A stretch of DNA of 5,828 nucleotides, taken from positions 1-5,828 of the forward strand of contig JACCSF010000343.1 of assembly GCA_013813135.1 (NCBI GenBank), written 5' to 3'. The DNA is from Thermoleophilaceae bacterium. Its GTDB lineage: Bacteria; Actinomycetota; Thermoleophilia; Solirubrobacterales; Thermoleophilaceae. Positions 1-5,822 of this stretch are shown here, in pieces; the stretch's first letter is position 1, and every line of letters starts with the position of its first letter. A model generated the notes under the pieces. That model saw only the letters and a list, made by a program, of their open reading frames with translations. It was not told the DNA's origin and ran no database searches. A program made the translations under genes and the position numbers.

Positions 1-2124
1 CTCGCATACCCCGCCCGCCAGCTGCTCGGTCGCGGCGCCGCGCAATAGCCCTGTGCGACCGTCCTCGATCAGCGTGCGCGGTCCGCCGGCGTCCACCGCC
101 ACCACCGGCAGCCCGCTGGCCTGGGCCTCGAGCACGACCTGGCCGAATGTGTCGGTGGCGCTGGCGAAGAGGAACAGGTCGGCGCTCGCATAGGCGCGGG
201 CCAGGGCCTCGCCTTCGAGCCAGCCGAGCAAGGTGGCGTGGACGCCGAGGCGCTCGCGCAGCGCATCCTCGTCGGGGCCGCCGCCCGCCAGCACGAGATG
301 CAGGCGCGGGTCGCGCTCGCGGGCCGCCAGGAAGGCATCCGCCAGCAGCGTCGCGCCCTTCTCCTCGCTCAGGCGCCCCGCGTAGAGCACGGTCAGCTCA
401 CCCGGGTGCAGCCCCGGCTCGCGCAGTCGCGGGTCGAAGCGCGACACGTCAACGCCGCGATCCCAGCGCGCGATCGCCTCGGGGGCGATACCCAGCGCCC
501 GCAGCGACTCATCGGCGGACTCGCTCGGCGAGAGGACGGACGAGCACAGGCCGTAGAGCGCGGCCAGCGCCATGTCCATGCCCGCCCGCAGCCGCTTGTC
601 GCCGGAGCGAAGCCCGGCGTACGCGCCGAGCTCCGTGTGGTAGGAGCCCACCAGCGGCAGCTCCATCGTCCTGGCGATCAGTGCGGCGGCGACCCCGGCC
701 GGGCCGGGGGAGCAAATGTGTACGAGGTCGTAGCGGCCCTCGGCGAGGGCCTCAACGGTCGCCGGTAGGCTCGGCACGCCGACCCTGAGCCCGACGTAGA
801 GCGGGATGTCGACCTCGGCGACCGCGGGCAGTCGCCGGTCCACGTTGGCGTCGGTGCCGATCACCTCGACCTCGAAGGCGGGCACGCCGCGCTCGCGGAT
901 CTCGTCGAGCGTGTGGGTCACACCGTGCATGCCACCGACCCCGTCGGCCACGAGCGCCACCCGGTGCGGCTCGCCCTCGCGTTCGACCAGCTTGCCCTTC
1001 TCGCGACCGAGGAAGGCGGCAGCCGGCGCGTACGGGATCGCGGGGATGCACGCCTTGAACAGTCCGGCGGCCAGCGGAAGCAGGCGGTCGCCGAGTGCTC
1101 CCGGCTCCTCGCTGGCGGCCACGACGTGCTCGACCGCGGCGCGCAGGTCGCGATCGTGCTTGCGGCGGGCCCGGCGGAACAGCTCGCCGTGGCTGAAGCC
1201 GTCCTCCTGCATCGCCGCGAGCAGCTCGTGCTCGGAGAGGTCGAGCCCGAGTGCGTCGAGCCAGGCGCGCAGCAGCGCGCGGGCGTCTGCGGGCCCGAGG
1301 TCGGCGGCCAGGGGGCCGGAGCGGGCGTCGCCCTGGCACATCACCTGCTCGACCATCGCGAACACCGCGCGCGGGTCCGGCTCTGCGCAGGGTTCGCCGC
1401 GGCCTAGTGCGCGAACTGCGAGCGCCATGGCCGCGTGCGCCCATTTCTCGGCGCTGCCCTGCGCCCCGTGCGCCACCGCATCCCCGCGCCGCAGGCGGCG
1501 CAGAAACTGTTCCCGGGTCGACGCGGGCGGCGTCTCGGTCCATGTGCGCCCGATGTCGACCCCGGCGTGGTCGTCGGATCCGCCCACCCCGGCCCCGCCA
1601 TGGGTCTCGATGTAGATGGCGGCCGGCAGGTTCAGCTGTCGAGCGCGTGAGCCGTTGCGCGTCTCCCATACCGGAAACAGCTGGGCGAGGCGGCGGCGGT
1701 GGCGCGCGGCGAGCGGGGCGGCGACTGCGTAAAAGGGGTGCGCGAGCGCGCAGGCGATGCCGCACCCGTGCAGGTATTCGGCGCACATCTCGATATCGGT
1801 CGAGTTGCGCTGAAGCCATTCGTGGTCCTCACGCGTGATTCCCCAGCAGAGGATGTGCACGGCCTGCGGCTCGCCCTTGAACGAGGCGGTCAGCTCCTCC
1901 GAGACGAACACGTCGGGACGGTCCGCGATCTCGAGCACGCCGTCGATGGTGTCGTGGTCGGTGATCGTGACGAAGTCCATGCCGCGCCGCTTGGCCAGCG
2001 CGTAGACCTCCTCGGGCGGCGTGGCGCACTCGGGAAGGCCGAGGGCGCGCTGAACGCCGAGGCGCGACTGCTGGGACGCGGACGAGTGGCAGTGCAGGTC
2101 TGCGCGCGTCATCTCCATGCGCAT
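1..2124 (-). CDS. PHP-domain / GT4 glycosyltransferase fusion protein (C-terminus off the left edge)
   Basis: An uninterrupted minus-strand frame of 708 codons has no stop before base 1. Residues about 8-190 form a PHP phosphoesterase domain: DLHCHS (H11, H13), TDHDT (55-59), SEE (76-78), AVH (H90), AHPF (H129) and GGSDDHAG (D184, D185, H186), a full set of metal-ligand motifs. Residues about 200-385 are a mostly helical linker that I do not recognise. Residues about 386-708 are a GT-B, family GT4 glycosyltransferase: HRVALVADGVGGMHGVTHTL, YHTELGAYAG, a GVDVSRFDP loop, YAGRLSEEKG (581-590), LAGGGPDED and SATDTFGQVVLEAQASGLP, where D658 and E666 form the E-X7-E-type nucleotide-sugar motif (Asp replacing the first Glu). 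Only the last GT helices are missing. Three in-frame ATGs lie at 2124, 2118 and 2112. I chose 2124 because a weak CAGGCG sits 6 bases upstream. Sugar donor and acceptor are unknown. By inference, the PHP part could dephosphorylate the transferase product or its acceptor. Confidence 0.9.
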   Translation of the reverse strand, partial: MRMEMTRADLHCHSSASQQSRLGVQRALGLPECATPPEEVYALAKRRGMDFVTITDHDTIDGVLEIADRPDVFVSEELTASFKGEPQAVHILCWGITREDHEWLQRNSTDIEMCAEYLHGCGIACALAHPFYAVAAPLAARHRRRLAQLFPVWETRNGSRARQLNLPAAIYIETHGGAGVGGSDDHAGVDIGRTWTETPPASTREQFLRRLRRGDAVAHGAQGSAEKWAHAAMALAVRALGRGEPCAEPDPRAVFAMVEQVMCQGDARSGPLAADLGPADARALLRAWLDALGLDLSEHELLAAMQEDGFSHGELFRRARRKHDRDLRAAVEHVVAASEEPGALGDRLLPLAAGLFKACIPAIPYAPAAAFLGREKGKLVEREGEPHRVALVADGVGGMHGVTHTLDEIRERGVPAFEVEVIGTDANVDRRLPAVAEVDIPLYVGLRVGVPSLPATVEALAEGRYDLVHICSPGPAGVAAALIARTMELPLVGSYHTELGAYAGLRSGDKRLRAGMDMALAALYGLCSSVLSPSESADESLRALGIAPEAIARWDRGVDVSRFDPRLREPGLHPGELTVLYAGRLSEEKGATLLADAFLAARERDPRLHLVLAGGGPDEDALRERLGVHATLLGWLEGEALARAYASADLFLFASATDTFGQVVLEAQASGLPVVAVDAGGPRTLIEDGRTGLLRGAATEQLAGGVCE

Positions 2125-2222
2125 AGATTCGCCTGCAAACCGCGGCCATCCGTTATCGGGCCGCGAACCTAGTGTTACCGGATTGCAACAGGCACCCGGG
2201 CCGGTTGTGAAAGAAGAGCGGC
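2125..2222. promoter_or_regulatory. Divergent intergenic region between the PHP-GT4 and GH31 genes
   Basis: This 98-bp stretch separates two divergent starts and must hold the promoters and leaders of both genes. I see no convincing sigma-70-type box pair. TTGCAA at 2183-2188 could be a poor -35 for the rightward gene, but its best 17-bp partner, TGTGAA, is weak. ACCGG at 2176-2180 and a later CCGGT form a loose inverted repeat 18 bases apart, too weak to call an operator. The purine-rich GAAAGAAGAG just before 2223 may serve as the ribosome-binding site for GH31. Confidence 0.3.
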
Positions 2223-3491
2223 GTGTCCGAGCTCGAGCGTGGCGCTCTGCGCGTCTCCGTCAGTCGCGATCCGTTCGCGATCGAGATCCGGCGCGGGCGC
2301 CGATTGATACGCGGGTTGAGGCTGTGGTCGGCTGCCGGCGAGTCGCGCGACCAGTTCATCCAGCTCACCGAAGGGGTGATCGCCGCCGAGGAGCTGGAGC
2401 GACCGCAGCCGTTTCAGCCCGACGATTCCGGCGGGGTCGAGATCGAGCTGCATGACGAACGCGTGACGATCGGCTTCGAGGGCTCGCCCGGAGCCTTCCG
2501 CCTCGGCGCCGACTGGGAGGCTCGCCCCGGTGAGCGCTTCACCGGCCTCGGAGCCCGCCACGGCGAGCAGCTCGACCAGACCGGCCGCCGCGTTCGCCTC
2601 GGTGCCGACCGGCGCTACACCGGCCCGGACTGCCCGCCCGACATGCTCGACGTTGGCGGCATCCCGCAGGGCGACTACGCGCCGGTCCCATGGCTGCTCG
2701 CCAGTCGCGGCTACGCGCTCTGGATCGAGAGCACCGGCGACGGCGTCGAGCTCGACCTCGCCCACCGCATCTCGGTGTCGAGCCGTGCCGCGGCCGGCCC
2801 GTTTCGCCTGCACGTGCTCACCGACCCAACTCCCGCGGCCCGCCTGCGCCGGTTCCTGCGCGTCAGCGGGGCCCTGCCCGCGCTGCTCCCCGAATGGGCC
2901 TACGGGCACTGGAAGTCACGCGACGTCTACGAGCACCAGCGCGACGTGGAGGATGACCTCGAGGGCTACCGGCACAACCAGATCGCGCTCGACGCGATCG
3001 TGATCAACTCGCCCTGGGAGACGCAATACAACACCTGGGAGCCGAACCCGCACCAGTTCGACGACTTCGAGGAGATGGTGCGGCGCTTCCGCGCGCACGC
3101 CGTGCACACGGTCGTCTGGGTCACGCCCTGGGTCAACCTCGAGTCGGTCGACGGCCAGCGTCCACCCGACCCCGAGTCGGAGCGCCTGCACCGGGAGCCC
3201 GCGCCCAACTACGAACCGGCGGCGCGCGCCGGCCACTTCGTCAAGACGTCCGAGGGGGAGCCGTTCGTGGCGCGCTGGTGGATGGGCACCGGCTCACCCG
3301 TCGACTTCACGTCTCCCGAGGCGGACGAGTGGTGGCGCGAGCTCGCCAAGACCGCGCTTCGCCTCGGCGTTGAGGGCATCAAGGCCGACGACGGCGAGGG
3401 CTACTTCCCCCCGGACGTGCGCTTCGCAGACGGGCGCAGCGGCGCCGAGGCGGCCTGGGCCTACGGGCTGCTCTACCGGCGCTCGATGCAG
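2223..3491 (+). pseudogene. GH31 alpha-glycosidase, C-terminally truncated (423 residues kept)
   Basis: The frame starts at GTG 2223. An in-frame TGA at 2208-2210 rules out a longer N-terminus, and a purine-rich GAAAGAAGAG precedes the start. Residues about 1-215 are the N-terminal beta-sandwich, including FTGLGARHGEQLDQTGRRV and DYAPVPWLLASRGYALWIES. The catalytic barrel begins near EWAYGHWKSR (224-233) and includes VVWVTPWVNLES and FVKTSEGEPF. GIKADDGE places the retaining nucleophile at D389, matching the KTDFGE motif of characterised GH31 enzymes such as YicI. Family resemblance stops at Q423 (YGLLYRRSMQ). Beyond it the frame reads 29 arginine- and proline-rich residues antisense to the next gene and ends at a TAG at 3579-3581. 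The acid/base Asp, the second half of the barrel and the C-terminal domains are absent (family members are usually about 650-770 residues), so the product is almost certainly inactive. The native enzyme would have released alpha-linked glucose or xylose from oligosaccharides. Confidence 0.88.
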
Positions 3492-3507
3492 TGGTCTTCG
3501 CGACGGC

Positions 3508-4561
3508 CTAGAGGTCGGCCAGCAGCGTCGACCCAGCCGAAATCTCTCGCGCCGAGGCCCGCTCCGCTCAGCGGGTTGTAGTACTCGCGAAACCCCTCGC
3601 GCTCGACGGTTCGCCGCAGCGACCCCACGATGCGCTCCCCGGCCTGCGCGTAGCCGAGCTCGCGCAGTGGGGGCACCAGCAGCCAGGCGGTGTTCATCCA
3701 GCTCGGGCCGCGCCAGCAACGAAAGCAGTCGAAGCCCGGCCGGAAGGCTCGCTCTTCCATCGAAACGGACGGAATGCCCACCGGCGCGGCGTAGCGGCGC
3801 GGGTCGAGCAGGTGCTCCTCCACCAGCCGCCGCCGCGCCTGCTCCGGCAAAGCGGTGAGGGCGAGCGGCGCCAAGGACGACCAGGTGGAGACCTCGATGC
3901 GCCGCTCCGAGCGCTCGGCCACGTCGAGGAAGAGACCGCGCCGCTCGTCCCAGCAGCGCTCCATCAGAGCTGCCTCGACGCGCTGCGCGCGCTCGCGGAA
4001 GCGCTCGAGGCCCGACATGCGGTGGAGCGCGTGCAGCGACAGCGCGTAGAAGACGTTCACGAGCACGTCCTCGACGTGGTGGTCGAAGCTCTCGACGATG
4101 GCGCGGGTCGAATAGCCACGGCGACGGTGCCGCTCGACCAGCCAGAGGTAGCCGGGCGACCAGTGCGCCAGCCAGCCGTACACCTGGTCGTATTTCGGCG
4201 AATCGTCGAGCCCCGACTCGTCCGGGAACAGAATCGAGATCAGGCCGTCGCGGTCGGGATCGCGCTCGCGGTCGAGCCAGTCGTAGTGGCGGGCGAGCGG
4301 CTCCACGCCCTCGTGGGTGAACTCGGCATCGCCGTCCGCGACCAGGGCCCAGGCGAGCGCGAGCACGGGCGTCTGGGTGTGCGCCGTGGCAAGGGAACCG
4401 AATGGGGACGCGGTCGCATAGAGCGGCGCCCGGCGCCAGCGAGCGCGGCCGGCCCAGAAGATCGTGTGCGGCACGAGGCCGTCGGGGCTCATCGCCCGCA
4501 CCAGCGTGCGCAGCTCCTCGCGGGCGCGGTCGGGGTCGATGCCGCGCCACGCGATCGCGTG
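3508..4561 (-). pseudogene. GH63-like glycoside hydrolase (mannosylglycerate-hydrolase/glucosidase type), frameshifted and IS-interrupted
   Basis: Read from 4561 leftward, this encodes HAIAWRGIDPDRAREELRTL, PDGLVPHTIFW, HTQTPVLALAWALV, HYDWLDRERDPDRDGLISIL, PDESGLDDSPKYD, HHVEDVLVNVFYALSLHAL, WSSLAPLAL, FRCWRGPSWMNTAWLLVPPL and GFREYYNPLSGAGLGARDFGW. This order is typical of the (alpha/alpha)6-barrel GH63 / mannosylglycerate-hydrolase group. An Asp in ESGLDDSP is the likely general acid, and E in REYYNP (codon 3586-3584) the likely general base. Two lesions are visible. One surplus base in the G run at 3532-3534 shifts the frame; removing it gives W-S-T-L-L-A-D-L then TAG at 3510-3508, the expected family C-terminus. 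As written, the frame instead runs to a TAG at 3473-3475 inside the GH31 remnant. At the other end, an IS element splits the gene just before His 4561, and the N-terminal 50 or more residues should lie right of the window. A GTG at 4501 falls mid-domain and is not a credible native start. Confidence 0.85.
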
Positions 4562-4568
4562 AATCCGA

Positions 4569-4582
4569 TGAACGGAGGGCCC
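4569..4582 (+). repeat. Left subterminal inverted repeat of the IS element
   Basis: TGAACGG at 4569-4575 is a perfect inverted match to CCGTTCA at 5811-5817. Extending inward to 14 positions gives 11 matches. It starts 5 bp inside the proposed AA core, the same distance as its partner at the other end. Subterminal rather than terminal repeats are typical of the IS1111 group. Confidence 0.55.
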
Positions 4583-4625
4583 CCAGGCGCCGACAAAATG
4601 GCGCTTGGTAACGCAGTCAGACGCT

Positions 4626-4631
4626 AGGAGG
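4626..4631 (+). promoter_or_regulatory. Strong ribosome-binding site of the transposase
   Basis: AGGAGG lies 5 bases before the GTG at 4637. This perfect Shine-Dalgarno sequence decides the start codon, since the next residues read QYVGIDWA, the usual N-terminus of IS110 transposases. Confidence 0.85.
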
Positions 4632-4636
4632 CCCGG

Positions 4637-5692
4637 GTGCAGTATGTCGGAATCGACTGGGCGTATCGACGCGCGGCTTGGTGCGCGAAAGAGGCCGACG
4701 GGACGATCTCAGGCGAGGGATTCGTGCCCGCCGACGAGGACGGGCTGGCGCGGCTCGTGATCGAGCTGGGGCCGGAGGTGCGGGCCTGCCTCGAGATGAT
4801 GAGCGGGGCTGTCTGGGTGCGCGACCAGCTCGCCGGCGCCGGCTGGGCGGTCGAGGTGGCGGACGCGCGCAAGGTGAAGAACGTCGCCCCGCTCGCCTGC
4901 AAGACCGACAAGGTGGACGCCCGCGTGCTGGCCGAGCTCTGCCGCCGCGAGCTCGTGCCGGCGCTCTGGATCCCCTCGCTCGAGGAGCGCGCCCTGCGCG
5001 AGCGGCTCAAGCGCCGCCTCCACCTCGTCCGCCTCAGGACCTCGGCCAAGAACCGCATCTTCGGCCTGCTCACCCAGTGGGGGCTGCGGATCCCGCTCGA
5101 GCGCCTGCGCCAGTCAGACGCGATGGAGCTGCTCGAGGCACGCGGCGTGCCCGAGGTCTGGTGCTGCTCGGCGGCCGAGGCGCTCGCCGTGATCGACCTG
5201 CTCGACGAGCGGATCGCGCCGCTCGAGCAGGAGCTCTCGCCGCTGGCCCGGGCAGACCGGCGGGTCGTCCTGCTCGACACGATTCCCGGCATCGGCTCCG
5301 TGCTCGGGCTGACGATCGCAGCCGAGATCGGCGAGGTCGCCCGCTTTCAGAGCCCGCGCAAGCTGATCGGCTATGCCGGCCTCGCTCCCCGGGTCAAGCA
5401 ATCGCCCGAGCGCTCGCGCTCGGGCGAGCTCTCGAAGGCGGGCTCGCGGACGCTGCGCCGGGCCGCCGTCGAAGCCGCCCAGGGCGCCTGGCGCGAGTCG
5501 AACCCCTGGCACCGCCTCTACTCAGACGTCAAGGCCCGCAGCGGCAAAGCGAACCCGGCCAAGGCCGCGGTCGCCCGCAAGGTGCTGATCGCCTGCTGGC
5601 ACGTGCTCAGCCGCGAAGAGCCTTTCAAGCCGAGCCCCCCTCCGCGCACCGATCTTGTCCCGGCAAGCTCCAGCTGCTTTCTGGCCGCCTGA
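4637..5692 (+). CDS. IS110-family transposase (DEDD/serine recombinase, RNA-guided type)
   Basis: A 351-residue protein of normal family length starts at GTG behind AGGAGG. The N-terminal RuvC-like DEDD domain shows VGIDWA (D7), CLEMMSG (E53) and KTDKVDARVLAEL (D91, D94), so all four acidic residues are present. A helical region spans about 110-210. The C-terminal Transposase_20-like domain follows, with LDTIPGIGSVLGLTIAAEIG (213-232), FQSPRKLIGYAGLAP and SGELSKAGSRTLRRAAVEAA. A Ser in LSKAGS (266 or 270) is the candidate nucleophile. By family knowledge, such enzymes act as tetramers with a bridge RNA to join the circular donor to its target through a 2-bp core. The last codons overlap the predicted bridge RNA, and the TGA sits in that RNA's apical loop. 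The frame looks intact, so the element may be active. Confidence 0.95.
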   Translation: MQYVGIDWAYRRAAWCAKEADGTISGEGFVPADEDGLARLVIELGPEVRACLEMMSGAVWVRDQLAGAGWAVEVADARKVKNVAPLACKTDKVDARVLAELCRRELVPALWIPSLEERALRERLKRRLHLVRLRTSAKNRIFGLLTQWGLRIPLERLRQSDAMELLEARGVPEVWCCSAAEALAVIDLLDERIAPLEQELSPLARADRRVVLLDTIPGIGSVLGLTIAAEIGEVARFQSPRKLIGYAGLAPRVKQSPERSRSGELSKAGSRTLRRAAVEAAQGAWRESNPWHRLYSDVKARSGKANPAKAAVARKVLIACWHVLSREEPFKPSPPPRTDLVPASSSCFLAA

Positions 5693-5770
5693 CGGCCCGC
5701 GCGTGAATTGAGAAGCCGGGACAGCTTCCATCCGAGATGGTGCGCCACGAGCGCCGAAAGAGAAATGAGC
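5656..5770 (+). ncRNA. Predicted bridge RNA of the IS1111-type element (target and donor loops)
   Basis: Module 1 has an outer stem of nine Watson-Crick pairs (5656-5664 with 5715-5723) and an apical stem of five pairs (GGCCG 5683-5687 with CGGCC 5693-5697, loop CCTGA). The internal-loop arms carry TGCTTTCT (5675-5682), the reverse complement of 5821-5828 at the right junction, and CGCGTGAAT (5700-5708), identical to 4556-4564 at the left junction. Module 2 has a short outer helix (5724-5727 with 5767-5770, one G-U) and an apical stem GGTGC 5739-5743 with GCGCC 5751-5755. Its arms carry CATCCGA (5729-5735; 6 of 7 to the element's left end, opposite strand) and AAAGAGAAA (5757-5765), identical to 5817-5825 at the right end. 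The order target module then donor module matches the described IS621 bridge RNA. The true 5' and 3' ends are unknown, and an extra 5' hairpin may lie upstream inside the transposase gene. I folded it by eye; no energy was computed. Confidence 0.72.
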
Positions 5771-5796
5771 GTTCCTCAACCTGACAACGAAAGGAC

Positions 5797-5822
5797 TTGA
5801 CAGGCGCCAACCGTTCAAAGAG
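5797..5822 (+). promoter_or_regulatory. Half-promoter at the IS right end, completed in the circular form
   Basis: TTGACA at 5797-5802 is a perfect -35 box. Seventeen bases later, GAG (5820-5822) plus core AA plus the first left-end base T (4564) would read GAGAAT, four of six matches to TATAAT including the key A2 and T6. In the integrated state seen here the hexamer is GAGAAA and loses the final T. Junction promoters driving transposase expression from the circle are known for circle-forming insertion sequences. The transposase start would lie 72 bases past this hexamer. Confidence 0.55.
5804..5817 (-). repeat. Right subterminal inverted repeat of the IS element
   Basis: This is the partner of the 4569-4582 repeat. 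CCGTTCA at 5811-5817 pairs perfectly with TGAACGG, and the 14-bp extension has 11 matches. It ends 5 bp before the proposed AA core at 5823-5824, mirroring the left side. Confidence 0.55.

Larger units (their letters stand above)
4562..5822 (+). mobile_element. IS110-family insertion sequence, IS1111 type, complete (about 1261 bp)
   Basis: The boundaries are inferred from four agreeing signs. GH63 homology stops at His 4559-4561. Imperfect inverted repeats lie 5 bp inside each proposed end. An AA dinucleotide is shared at both junctions (4562-4563 and 5823-5824), so the ends may shift by up to 2 bp with the length fixed at 1261. In-silico removal restores Cys-Phe-His-Ala-Ile-Ala-Trp in frame. 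The layout is a 75-bp left leader, a 351-residue transposase and 130 bp of non-coding right end. Subterminal repeats, a short left leader and a structured right end fit the IS1111 group better than the IS110 group. There is no evident target-site duplication, as expected for DEDD/serine recombinases that move through a circular intermediate. Only six bases of right flank are visible, so the right boundary is the less certain one. Confidence 0.78.

Noticed and set aside
147..1838. Several plus-strand open frames across the PHP-GT4 gene.
   Set aside because: They have Arg/Pro-rich compositions and no domain signatures, whereas the minus frame has complete PHP and GT4 motifs over 708 codons.
3294..4550. 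A 418-codon minus-strand open frame overlapping the GH63-like gene, longer than the conserved frame.
   Set aside because: It is arginine-, alanine- and proline-rich with no family motifs; the neighbouring frame carries all GH63 motifs. Open shadow frames are expected at this GC content.
4587..4606. A loose direct repeat between 4587-4606 and 5751-5773 (shared GCGCCGA, then AAATG).
   Set aside because: It needs a 3-base gap and has no place in the element model. GCGCCGA is better explained as part of the second apical stem of the RNA.
4599..4607. TGGCGCTTG here and CAGGCGCCA at 5801-5809 as the IS inverted repeats (8 of 9).
   Set aside because: TGAACGG/CCGTTCA is perfect, lies equally far from both ends and agrees with the restored target codons. 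GGCGCC-type words are common in such GC-rich DNA.
4562..4620. The GH63 reading frame stays open leftward of 4561 and reads TKRHFVGAWGPSVHRI, which looks protein-like.
   Set aside because: The family needs W-D-S-x-F directly before H-A-I, and these residues do not fit. The stretch also contains the IS left end and inverted repeat, so the frame is open by chance.
4624..5292. A long minus-strand open frame antisense to the transposase.
   Set aside because: It has a Ser/Arg-rich low-complexity composition and no motifs; it is a shadow of the transposase codons.
5712..5740. Two small hairpins, GAAGC/GCTTC (5712-5728) and CCATC/GATGG (5728-5740), as a transposase terminator.
   Set aside because: There is no following T run, and both compete with the longer 9-bp stem of the bridge-RNA fold. 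They could be an alternative conformation but are not called.
5522..5818. A minus-strand open frame containing AHFSFGARGAPS, superficially like the GAWGPS string left of the IS.
   Set aside because: It overlaps the transposase end and the predicted RNA. The resemblance comes from shared GGCGC-rich words, and it does not join to the GH63 gene at the restored site.
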